Below, piece after piece: positions 40,899 through 48,392 of a stretch of 64,000 nucleotides of DNA (its first letter is position 1; each line of letters begins with the position of its first letter). The position numbers and the translations under genes are program-made. The notes under the pieces are model-generated. The model ran no database searches, was not told where the DNA came from, and saw nothing but the letters and a program-made list of their open reading frames with translations. This DNA is from Yunchengibacter salinarum (lineage in GTDB: Bacteria; Pseudomonadota; Alphaproteobacteria; Sphingomonadales; Kordiimonadaceae): positions 233,489 through 297,488 of the forward strand of contig NZ_JBBJLN010000005.1 in the NCBI RefSeq assembly GCF_037658235.1. The letters run 5' to 3'.

Positions 40899-41978
40899 AT
40901 GACAAACACAGGAAAAGGCGGGCGCCGCGCCCGTGCGCCGTTCGAGATCGAAGGCGAATCCATCCCGCCCGGCACCCATCGCAGCCTGACCCTGGACCTG
41001 CCGGGCATGTCCCAGCACACGCCGCTGTCCATGCCCGTGCATGTGGTCCATGGCCGAAAGGACGGCCCGGTGCTGTGGGTGTCCGCCGCCATCCACGGGG
41101 ACGAGATCAACGGAATCGACATCATCCGCCAGCTTCTGCGCATGAAAACGCTGGGGCGGCTGCGCGGCACGCTGATCTGCATTCCCGTGGTCAATGTGCA
41201 CGGCTTTTACAATCATGAACGCTATCTGCCTGACCGGCGCGACCTGAACCGCGCTTTTCCGGGCAGCGAGCACGGGTCGCTCGCCTCGCGCATGGCCTAT
41301 ACCTTCCGCACCCGCATCGTTGACCGGGCCGATGTGGGGATCGACCTCCACACCGGGTCCAACCACCGGACCAACCTGCCCCATATCCGCGCCAATATGG
41401 ACGACGCGGACGCCGCGCGGCTGGCCCGCGCCTTCGGTGCGCCGGTGGTGGTGGATGCCAAGCTCAGGGACGGCTCTCTCAGGGGTTACGCCAATGAGCG
41501 GCAGATTCCCACCCTGCTCTATGAAGCGGGCGAATCGCTGCGCTTTGATCCACTGGCCATACGCGGCGGCGTGCGGGGCGTGCTCAATGTGATGGTGGAA
41601 CTGGATATGCTGCCACGCAGCCGGGGGCCGCGGGGCCGCCATCACGCACCGATCGAAGCCAGAAGCAGCCATTGGCTGCGGGCACCGCAGACCGGCATAT
41701 TGCGCCCCAGCGTGCAGCCGGGCACACGCGTACAGCCGGGCGACACGCTGGCCCATCTGGGGGATCTGATGGGCAGCGGCGACGTGACCATGGAAGCGGT
41801 GCGCGAAGGGGTGGTGATCGGCCAGAACCTGATGCCCATGGTCAATGAGGGTGACGCCTGCTTCCACATCGCCGAATTCAGCAATGCGGCACGGGCCGAA
41901 CGCTCTGTTGAAACCTTCTCGGAAACGCTGGAAGGTCTGGGCGAAGGCGACTACCCGGACAGCGGCTTTCCCGACTGA
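40899..41978 (+). CDS. Succinylglutamate desuccinylase/aspartoacylase family metallopeptidase
   Basis: The protein has 359 residues from the ATG at 40899. Zinc ligands are in VSAAIHGDEINGIDIIRQLL near residue 64 and GIDLHTGSNHRTNLPHI near residue 148. RDLNRAFPG near residue 118 and LLYEAGESLRFD near residue 208 are also typical of M14-like AstE/ASPA enzymes. It cuts an amide bond next to an acidic amino acid. Linked to RimK it probably removes or recycles a glutamate-containing tag; the true substrate is unknown. The C-terminal third has the barrel domain (GILRPSVQPGTRVQPGDTLA). Confidence 0.88.
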   Translation: MTNTGKGGRRARAPFEIEGESIPPGTHRSLTLDLPGMSQHTPLSMPVHVVHGRKDGPVLWVSAAIHGDEINGIDIIRQLLRMKTLGRLRGTLICIPVVNVHGFYNHERYLPDRRDLNRAFPGSEHGSLASRMAYTFRTRIVDRADVGIDLHTGSNHRTNLPHIRANMDDADAARLARAFGAPVVVDAKLRDGSLRGYANERQIPTLLYEAGESLRFDPLAIRGGVRGVLNVMVELDMLPRSRGPRGRHHAPIEARSSHWLRAPQTGILRPSVQPGTRVQPGDTLAHLGDLMGSGDVTMEAVREGVVIGQNLMPMVNEGDACFHIAEFSNAARAERSVETFSETLEGLGEGDYPDSGFPD

Positions 41979-41995
41979 TCTTGACCCCACCCCTT

Positions 41996-42007
41996 GAACG
42001 ATCGTTC
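41996..42007. promoter_or_regulatory. Palindromic site upstream of the TetR gene
   Basis: GAACGATCGTTC is a perfect 12-base palindrome, 37 bases before the TetR start. Its GAACG half-site is repeated in the palindrome before the AhpD-like gene, so it may be an autoregulatory TetR operator. Confidence 0.5.
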
Positions 42008-42044
42008 CATAACAGGCATATGAAGGGCATGGGAGACATGCACC

Positions 42045-42692
42045 ATGCCGTGGAAAAAACGCTTCGATCAGAATGACGTGCTGGACCGCATGATGGCGGT
42101 GTTCTGGGCGCAGGGCTATCATGGCACCGCGATCCAGGATCTGGTCAATGCCGCCGGAATCAACCGGGCCAGCCTGTATGATACATTTGGCGACAAGCGG
42201 GCCACCTTCACGGCCTGCCTGCGCCGGTATGATCAGTCGGTGCGCGCCCGCCATCTGCGCGAGCTGCGCGATCAGCTTTCCCCCCGTGAAAGCATCAAGG
42301 CGCTGCTGCGCGGCACCGCCGCCCGACTGACGGACGACCACCGCGCGCGCGGCTGCTTCATGACCAATACCGCCACCGAGCTGGCGGGCCGGGACGTGGA
42401 CATGGCCGCCATTGTGGGCGACAGCCAGCGGGAAGTGGAACGCTTCTTCCACCACATGATTCTGGCAGCCCAGGCGGAAGGAACCATCGACCCCGCCCTT
42501 GACGCCGAGACCACCGCTGCACATCTGCTGGCGGGCCTCCTGGGTATGCTGGTGCTTGTGAAAAGCCGCCCGGAGCGGCATCTGCTGGAGACCATTGCCG
42601 AAAGCACCATTGCCCTTCTGGGGCCGGAGCCGACGCTGGACGCGGGACAGCCGCAAGGCGAGCCGCAAACAGCGGCACACACGCAGTTGTGA
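42045..42692 (+). CDS. TetR/AcrR family transcriptional regulator
   Basis: The 215-residue protein has an N-terminal HTH (VLDRMMAVFWAQGYHGTAIQ, DLVNAAGINRASLYDTFGDK) and a C-terminal ligand domain with HHMILAAQAEGTIDPALDAE and TTAAHLLAGLLGMLVLVKS. RGCFMTNTATELAGRDVDMA near residue 105 is typical of the YbiH/AcrR_16-like subgroup. It probably represses itself and the AhpD-like gene downstream: both are preceded by palindromes with GAACG half-sites. GGGAGA precedes the ATG. Confidence 0.9.
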   Translation: MPWKKRFDQNDVLDRMMAVFWAQGYHGTAIQDLVNAAGINRASLYDTFGDKRATFTACLRRYDQSVRARHLRELRDQLSPRESIKALLRGTAARLTDDHRARGCFMTNTATELAGRDVDMAAIVGDSQREVERFFHHMILAAQAEGTIDPALDAETTAAHLLAGLLGMLVLVKSRPERHLLETIAESTIALLGPEPTLDAGQPQGEPQTAAHTQL

Positions 42693-42756
42693 TGATCGCA
42701 GATCGCAACGCCCCTTGAAATCGGGCGCCGGTTGCGCATTTTGTTGAATATGGAAC

Positions 42757-42774
42757 GAACGGTCAAAACCGTTC
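42757..42774. promoter_or_regulatory. Palindromic site upstream of the AhpD-like gene
   Basis: GAACGGT and ACCGTTC form a perfect inverted repeat around CAAA, 26 bases before the ATG of the AhpD-like gene. It overlaps the likely leader and fits an operator for the adjacent TetR protein. Confidence 0.55.
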
Positions 42775-42799
42775 AGGAAAACGCCAAGGAGATATCCGA

Positions 42800-43345
42800 A
42801 TGGATTTCAAGCTGCACACCAAGGACACCGCTCCCGCAGGGGCGAAGGACATCCTCGAAGGTGCCGAAAAGAAATACGGCTTCGTGCCGAACCTGCTGGC
42901 AACCATGGCGGAAGCGCCGGCCGTGGTGGAAGCATACGCCACCCTTGGCGGCATCTTCGACAAGACATCCTTCAGCCCCACGGAACGCCAGGTGGTGCTG
43001 CTGACGGTTTCGCGGGAAAATGTGTGCACATACTGCATGGCCGCCCACACCGTGATCGCGGGGATGCAGGATGTGCCCGATGACGTGGTTGACGCCCTGC
43101 GCAACGACACGCCGATTCAGGATGAAAAGCTGGAAGCCCTGCGCCGCTACACGCGGGCCGTGGTGGAAAGCCGCGGCAACCCGTCAGACGCCGACGTGAA
43201 AGCCTTTTTCGATGCCGGCTATGGCAATCAGCAGGTTCTGGAAGTGAATCTGGGGGTCACGTTCAAGACCCTGTCCAACTACACCAACCATGTGGCGCAC
43301 ACACCGGTTGACAGCGCATTTAAGTCGGCGGAATGGTCCAAATAG
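42800..43345 (+). CDS. Carboxymuconolactone decarboxylase / AhpD-like protein
   Basis: The protein has 181 residues. The AhpD-type redox motif ENVCTYCMAAHTVIAGMQDV near residue 73 contains C-x-x-C and the nearby histidine. The N-terminal part (AKDILEGAEKKYGFVPNLLA) is typical of the family, with FVPN before the helices. It is probably an alkylhydroperoxidase-like reductase induced when the upstream TetR binds its ligand. AAGGAG precedes the ATG. The final CMD helix VTFKTLSNYTNHVAHTPVD is intact, and a strong terminator follows. Confidence 0.88.
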   Translation: MDFKLHTKDTAPAGAKDILEGAEKKYGFVPNLLATMAEAPAVVEAYATLGGIFDKTSFSPTERQVVLLTVSRENVCTYCMAAHTVIAGMQDVPDDVVDALRNDTPIQDEKLEALRRYTRAVVESRGNPSDADVKAFFDAGYGNQQVLEVNLGVTFKTLSNYTNHVAHTPVDSAFKSAEWSK

Positions 43346-43385
43346 CACCCTGGATCCCACGCAACTTGGACTAGCCGACTTAATA

Positions 43386-43427
43386 GGCGGCGCCTTCTGC
43401 CCCACCCGGAAGGCGCCGCCGCTTTTT
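43386..43427 (+). terminator. Strong intrinsic terminator after the AhpD-like gene
   Basis: GGCGGCGCCTTC pairs perfectly with GAAGGCGCCGCC, and GCTTTTTT follows. It ends the TetR/AhpD-like unit before the convergent aminotransferase gene. Confidence 0.9.
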
Positions 43428-43473
43428 TGCGCCAGCCATGTCAGGGCCCGCCCGAAACGGCGCACCGGGGGCC

Positions 43474-44658
43474 CTAGGCGCCCTTGTCGGCCAGGAAGCG
43501 CTTGATATTGCGCACCGCCTGACGGATGCGCTGCTCGTTTTCCACCAGCGCCACCCGCACATGGCCATCGCCATATTCACCGAACCCGATGCCCGGCGAC
43601 ACCGCCACCCTGGCCTGGCTGAGCAAATCCTTGGAAAAAGCGAGCGACCCCTTGTTCCGGTAACTTTCCGGCAGCGGCAGCCAGGCGAACATGGTGGCCT
43701 TTGGGCTGGGCGCGGGCCAGCCGGCGGCGTTCAGGCCGTCGATCAGCACATTGCGGCGCTTTTCCAGAATGGCGCGGTGTTCGGCCACACAGTCCTGCGG
43801 GCCGTTGAGAGCTGCGGTGGCCGCCACCTGAATGGGGGTGAAGGCGCCATAATCCAGATAGCTCTTCACCCGCGCCAGTGCCGCGATCAGCCGCTCATTG
43901 CCCGCCGCGAATCCGATCCGCCAGCCCGCCATGGAATAGGTCTTGGACAGGGACGAGAATTCCACCGCCACATCCCTGGCGCCCGGCACCTGAAGGATGG
44001 AGGGCGGCGCCTCCCCGTCGAAATAGATTTCCGCATAGGCGATATCGGACAGCACATAGATATCGTGCTTTTTCGCCAGCGCCACCAGATCCTTGTAAAA
44101 ATCGAGCGATACGGTTTCCGCCGTGGGGTTGGACGGAAAATTGACGATCATGGCGCGCGGCTTGGGCACCGTATGGCGGGCCGCGTGATCCAGTTCCTTC
44201 AGGAAATTATCCAGCGGCAGCACCGGCACATTGCGCACGCTGGCGCCCGCGATCATGAAACCGAAGCTGTGAATCGGATAGCTGGGATTGGGCGACAGGA
44301 TCACATCCCCCGGCGCGGTGATCGCCTGCGCCAGATTGGCCAGCCCCTCTTTCGAGCCGAGAGTCACGATCACCTCCCGATCCGGGTCGAGAGTCACGCC
44401 GAAGCGCCGCTCATAATAAGCGGCCTGCGCCTTGCGCAGCCCCGGAATGCCTTTTGACTGGGAATAACGGTGCGTCTTGGGGTCGTCCACCGCCTCCTTC
44501 AGCTTGTCCACAATATGCTGCGGGGTGGGCAGGTCCGGGTTGCCCATGCCCAGATCGATGATGTCCGCGCCGGCCTGCCGCGCTTCGTGGCGCATCTGGT
44601 TCACCTCGGCGAACACATAGGGGGGCAGGCGCTTGATGCGGTAAAATTCGTTTTCCAT
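43474..44658 (-). CDS. Class I/II aminotransferase, AlaC / LL-diaminopimelate aminotransferase-like
   Basis: The PLP enzyme of 394 residues starts at the ATG at 44658 with GAGGGAA upstream. ADIIDLGMGNPDLPTPQHIV near residue 30, VNFPSNPTAETVSLDFYKDL near residue 167, and the PLP lysine in SSLSKTYSMAGWRIGF near residue 230 are all present. The sequence is close to glutamate-pyruvate aminotransferase AlaC and to proteins annotated as LL-DAP aminotransferase. It most likely makes alanine from pyruvate. Confidence 0.85.
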   Translation of the reverse strand: MENEFYRIKRLPPYVFAEVNQMRHEARQAGADIIDLGMGNPDLPTPQHIVDKLKEAVDDPKTHRYSQSKGIPGLRKAQAAYYERRFGVTLDPDREVIVTLGSKEGLANLAQAITAPGDVILSPNPSYPIHSFGFMIAGASVRNVPVLPLDNFLKELDHAARHTVPKPRAMIVNFPSNPTAETVSLDFYKDLVALAKKHDIYVLSDIAYAEIYFDGEAPPSILQVPGARDVAVEFSSLSKTYSMAGWRIGFAAGNERLIAALARVKSYLDYGAFTPIQVAATAALNGPQDCVAEHRAILEKRRNVLIDGLNAAGWPAPSPKATMFAWLPLPESYRNKGSLAFSKDLLSQARVAVSPGIGFGEYGDGHVRVALVENEQRIRQAVRNIKRFLADKGA

Positions 44659-44766
44659 GGACGTTCCCTCTGAACCGGGCCACTGACGGCGGAACACACT
44701 GGCCCGACAGCCCCGCCGGGTCAACAAAGGGGCCGATCCGGGCCATTTTTACGCAGCAGCCGACCC

Positions 44767-44800
44767 TTGGCATAATTTTAATATAAATTTTACATAAATC
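44767..44800 (+). promoter_or_regulatory. AT-rich promoter region before the small membrane ORF
   Basis: TTGGCA at 44767-44772 and TACATA at 44791-44796 are 18 bases apart, in about 34 bases that are nearly all A and T. The -10 match is weak. The stretch could also serve the divergent aminotransferase gene. Confidence 0.35.
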
Positions 44801-44840
44801 GTCTAGGGTGACAAAAGGTGGAAACGAAGGGTGCTGAGTA

Positions 44841-44966
44841 ATGAGACAATATGGCAACGCCACGGGTGCGTGCACAGCCTGCTGGAAGAAATCCCTGATG
44901 ATCTATGCGGCCATAGCGCCACTGGTCATGGCGATCGCGCTGATCAGCCGTGGCGGCGGCCTGTAG
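44841..44966 (+). CDS. Small membrane protein of 41 residues
   Basis: The ORF runs from ATG 44841 to a TAG. The first half is polar with two cysteines four residues apart (GACTAC). The second half has one hydrophobic helix, LMIYAAIAPLVMAIALI, followed by SRGGGL. GAAGG lies upstream but about 11 bases away. An AT-rich promoter-like region precedes it, and no other gene is present between 44658 and 45071. No family was recognised. Confidence 0.5.
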   Translation: MRQYGNATGACTACWKKSLMIYAAIAPLVMAIALISRGGGL

Positions 44967-45070
44967 GGGTCACACTGTCAGGCTCCGGCTGACCTGCAAG
45001 GCTCATGCTGACCGGCCCATCCTTTGGCGCCCGTAACCCTGTGACTCCGTGATCCCGTAACTGGCGCGGC

Positions 45071-45853
45071 TCAGTCCAGATGGCGGCGCACCCACGCGCC
45101 CAGCACCTCCCCCACATAATCGGCATCCCGGCTGTCGCGCAGGAAATGATCGGCCCCGTCCAGCGACAGAAAGCTTTTGGGGTGCTTTGCCGCCTCATAG
45201 ATATAGCGGGCATTTTCCACGCCGACCGTGGCATCCATGGGCGCATGGAAGATCAGCACATGGGCATCCAGATCACGCACGCGCTGACCCATGCGCTGAT
45301 TTTCGATATCTTCCAGAAACTGCTTCTTGATCTGGAAGGATCGGCCCGCCAGGTCCACCTGCGCCGAGCCTTTTTCCACAATGTCATCCAGCCGGTCGCC
45401 GAACACATGGGCCACATGCTCCGGCTCGAACGGGGCATTGATGCTGGCCACGCCCACTGCTTCGGGCACATCCGCCGCCGCGGCCATGGCCACCGTGCCG
45501 CCAAAGCTGTGCCCGAAAATCAGGGCCGGTGCCCGATAATGGGTGCGCAACCAATCCACCGCGGCCAGCAGATCCCGCACATTGGTAGTGAAATTGGTAT
45601 CGGCAAAATCGCCGTCGCTTTTGCCCAGGCCGCTGAAGTCCAGCCGCAATACACCCAGCCCCTGCCCCGCCAGCGCCTTTGACAGATGCGCCGTGGTCTT
45701 GAAGCTTTTGGAGCAGGTGAAGCAATGGGCGAAGACCGCATAATGACGGGGCGTGCCTTTGGCCGGGCGATCCAGTATGGCATCAAGGCTGTGATCAGCG
45801 TTCACATTGATCCGCACGGAATCCGCGCTCAAAGTCCTGTCACGTCCGAACAT
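45071..45853 (-). CDS. Alpha/beta hydrolase
   Basis: The protein has 260 residues from the ATG at 45853. It shows YAVFAHCFTCSKSFKTTAHL near residue 39 (oxyanion region), LRLDFSGLGKSDGDFADTNF near residue 68, and the nucleophile elbow ALIFGHSFGGTVAMAAAADV near residue 110. Asp and His follow in HAPMDATVGVENA and LSLDGADHFL. The N-terminal 'AHCFTCSK' form is common in alphaproteobacterial hydrolases that are often fused to or paired with OsmC proteins; no OsmC gene is present here. The substrate is unknown. Confidence 0.85.
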   Translation of the reverse strand: MFGRDRTLSADSVRINVNADHSLDAILDRPAKGTPRHYAVFAHCFTCSKSFKTTAHLSKALAGQGLGVLRLDFSGLGKSDGDFADTNFTTNVRDLLAAVDWLRTHYRAPALIFGHSFGGTVAMAAAADVPEAVGVASINAPFEPEHVAHVFGDRLDDIVEKGSAQVDLAGRSFQIKKQFLEDIENQRMGQRVRDLDAHVLIFHAPMDATVGVENARYIYEAAKHPKSFLSLDGADHFLRDSRDADYVGEVLGAWVRRHLD

Positions 45854-46032
45854 GCGGCGCACTCCCTTTCATCAGCAAAATGCAAAGACGGCGCGACCGC
45901 GCCAATACCCGCATATGGAACAGCACCGGGCGCGGTTCTGTCCAGCCACAAGCCATCAGGATATCGTGAAAGGCCCGCCACCTGCCCGGCACGGCATGGC
46001 CCATGGCCCGGTCAGATGGCGGGCGCGCTTTC

Positions 46033-48021
46033 TCAGCGTGCCAGATGCAGGAAGTGCATGTGCTTGTTGTACTGGGTCAGCACGTCGGTGATCACCTCTT
46101 CCTTGGTATAGCCATAGATATTGTATTGCTGGCCACCGGTGAGCAGATGCACTTCCGCCCGGTAATAGCGGCTGGGCGCGTCATCCATGTCCGGGTCCAT
46201 CTCAGGAAAGGCGAAATCCGGCGACAGGCAGGCCCGCAGCAGAATGGCGTAGCGGAAATCCACTTCACCGCCATGCTCCACCACCAGTTCCACCTCTTTT
46301 TCCGACAGGTTCACACGGGTGGTCCAGCCATGTTGCTGGATTTCTTCCGCCACCTGCTTCAGGGCCGGTTCCACCGTTTCGTTCATGAATGTCAGCACAT
46401 CCGCGCGCTTGGGATGGGCCAGAATCGATCGCAAGCGATGGCGCCAGGACACCGTACCGCCGAACAGATTCAGCCTTGGCGCCACCTCGTCCCCCAGGTC
46501 CCGATAGGCTTCCATCTTCAGGCCGCGAATCACACCAAACCCGGCCAGGGCCACCACAATGGTAAAAGGCAGCGCCGTGGTGATGGCCGCCGCCTGCAAG
46601 GCACCAAGCCCGCCGCCGAGCAGCAGCGCCGCCGCCACGGCGCCTTCCGAAACGGCCCAGAATACCCGTTGCCAGACCGGCGGGTGCAGCGCGCCGCCCG
46701 ATGTGATGGTATCGATCACCAGCGACCCGCTGTCGCTGGATGTCACGAAAAAGGTCATCACCAGGATCATGGCGAGAACGGATGTGATGCTGCTGAGCGG
46801 CAATTGATCAAGGAACTGGAACAGCGCCAGCGCCACGTTTTCATCCACCGCGTCAATGATCCCGGCGCCCATGCCGGACATCTCCATATGAAGGGCCGAA
46901 TTGCCGAATGTGGTCATCCACAGGAAGGTGAGCACGGGCGGCACCACCAGCACACCGGTCACGAATTCCCGAATGGTCCGCCCGCGGGACACTCGCGCGA
47001 TGAACATGCCCACAAAGGGCGACCAGCTTATCCACCAGCCCCAATAGAACAGGGTCCAGTCCGACATCCACTGGTCCGCATCGTCATAGGTGGACAGGCG
47101 GAACGTGCGCTCCACAATGGCGCTCAGATAATTGCCGGTGTTTTCCACATAGGCATCCAGGATCACCAGGGTCGGCCCCACGGAAATGACGAACAGCAGC
47201 AGCAACCCGGCCAGGATCAGGTTCAGTTCCGACAGCCGCCGGATGCCCGCATCCAGCCCGGCCACAACGCTGGCCGTGGCGGCCATGGTGATCAGGGCGA
47301 TCAGCAGAACCTGCACGCTTTCATCAATGGGCACGCCCAAAAGGAAATTGAGACCGCCATTGACCTGCGTGACCCCCACACCCAGCGACGTGGCCACGCC
47401 GAACATGGTGCCCAGCACGGCAAACACATCGATCACATGGCCGAGCGGCCCGTAAATCCGGTCCCCCACCAGCGGGTAAAGCGCGGACGACAGGGTCAGC
47501 GGCATCTTGTGACGGAACCCGAAATAGGCCAGCGCCATGCCCACCACCGCATAGATCGCCCAGGCGTGAATGCCCCAGTGGAAATAGGTGATCTTCATCG
47601 CCTCAGCGGCGGTTTCCAGGGTCTCCGGCTCGCCCACGGGGGGATTGGTGAAGTGCATGATGGGCTCGGCCACCGAATAGAACATCAGCCCGATGCCCAT
47701 GCCGGCGGAAAACAGCATGGCAAACCAGGCGGTGAAGCTGTAATCCGGCGTGGCATGATCCGGGCCCAGCTTGATATCCCCGAACCGGGAAAACGCCAGC
47801 CAGAGCGCAAAGACCAGATACAGGGCGACGGACAGGATATACAGCCAGCCAAAAGTCTGGCCCACCCAGCCCTGCAACGCGCTGAAAAAGGTATCCGCCC
47901 GCTGATGAAACAGCATGGTGACGATCACCACCACGCCTATGAGAATGGCCGCCGGGTAGAACACCGGCGGCAAAATGCCCGAACGGCTCTGTTTCGGGGC
48001 TTTCGGCTTTGAAACAAACAT
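46033..48021 (-). CDS. BCCT family betaine/choline/carnitine transporter (BetT-like)
   Basis: The transporter has 662 residues from the ATG at 48021, with about 12 membrane segments. MLFSAGMGIGLMFYSVAEPI near residue 100 lines the substrate site, and the BCCT signature DWTLFYWGWWISWSPFVGMF lies near residue 320. The C-terminal 150 residues (MKITYFHWGIH-type membrane part ended) are cytoplasmic and acidic, with EEIQQHGWTTRVNLSEKEVE. This long tail is typical of BetT-type osmoregulated choline carriers. It should bring compatible-solute precursors into the cell. No bet or opu genes are adjacent. Confidence 0.9.
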   Translation of the reverse strand: MFVSKPKAPKQSRSGILPPVFYPAAILIGVVVIVTMLFHQRADTFFSALQGWVGQTFGWLYILSVALYLVFALWLAFSRFGDIKLGPDHATPDYSFTAWFAMLFSAGMGIGLMFYSVAEPIMHFTNPPVGEPETLETAAEAMKITYFHWGIHAWAIYAVVGMALAYFGFRHKMPLTLSSALYPLVGDRIYGPLGHVIDVFAVLGTMFGVATSLGVGVTQVNGGLNFLLGVPIDESVQVLLIALITMAATASVVAGLDAGIRRLSELNLILAGLLLLFVISVGPTLVILDAYVENTGNYLSAIVERTFRLSTYDDADQWMSDWTLFYWGWWISWSPFVGMFIARVSRGRTIREFVTGVLVVPPVLTFLWMTTFGNSALHMEMSGMGAGIIDAVDENVALALFQFLDQLPLSSITSVLAMILVMTFFVTSSDSGSLVIDTITSGGALHPPVWQRVFWAVSEGAVAAALLLGGGLGALQAAAITTALPFTIVVALAGFGVIRGLKMEAYRDLGDEVAPRLNLFGGTVSWRHRLRSILAHPKRADVLTFMNETVEPALKQVAEEIQQHGWTTRVNLSEKEVELVVEHGGEVDFRYAILLRACLSPDFAFPEMDPDMDDAPSRYYRAEVHLLTGGQQYNIYGYTKEEVITDVLTQYNKHMHFLHLAR

Positions 48022-48392
48022 AAGGACGAACGACTGCCTTGCCTTATTTTCGAGCAAACGAACCCGGCGGGCACCGGCAACACAGGCCCCGGCAACACCG
48101 CCGGAACCGAGCCGGCAAGACACGCGGCACCCCGCGCCGCCATATCACGTTTCGGGGAAAACCGGGTCCGGGCCCATGATGAAAGTAGCGGCACTATAAC
48201 AACACAAAATACGGTTTGCCCACCCCGCAGAGGCAATGCGCCGCAACCGCGCCCGACAAAAGGGAAAACCGGTGCCCGCAGCCAAAAATATCGCCAATCC
48301 TGAAATTCAAGGTTGACTTGCTCCTGTGTGCCCAATAAACCACCGAAAATGCAAATCACTATTAATAAAAGAACCAGGAGGAAGTACGACCA
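48022..48392. other. Divergent intergenic region between BCCT and TonB receptor genes
   Basis: This 371-base region has no supported ORF. It contains the promoter candidate at 48313-48341 for the receptor gene and an AT-rich leader (48346-48370) that only loosely resembles a Fur box. CAGGAGGAAG gives the receptor gene a strong ribosome binding site. Confidence 0.5.
48313..48341 (+). promoter_or_regulatory. Promoter candidate for the second TonB receptor gene
   Basis: TTGACT at 48313-48318 and TAAACC at 48336-48341 are separated by 17 bases, 52 bases before the ATG. The -35 is good and the -10 is weak. Confidence 0.45.

Noticed and set aside
44658..45071. Riboswitch or tRNA in the gap near the small ORF
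   Set aside because: No cloverleaf, T-loop consensus or recognisable aptamer core was seen; only AT-rich promoter-like sequence and the small ORF.
48346..48370. Fur box before the second TonB receptor gene
   Set aside because: The AT-rich stretch matches the Fur consensus only loosely and lacks clear inverted hexamers. It was not listed as a regulatory site.
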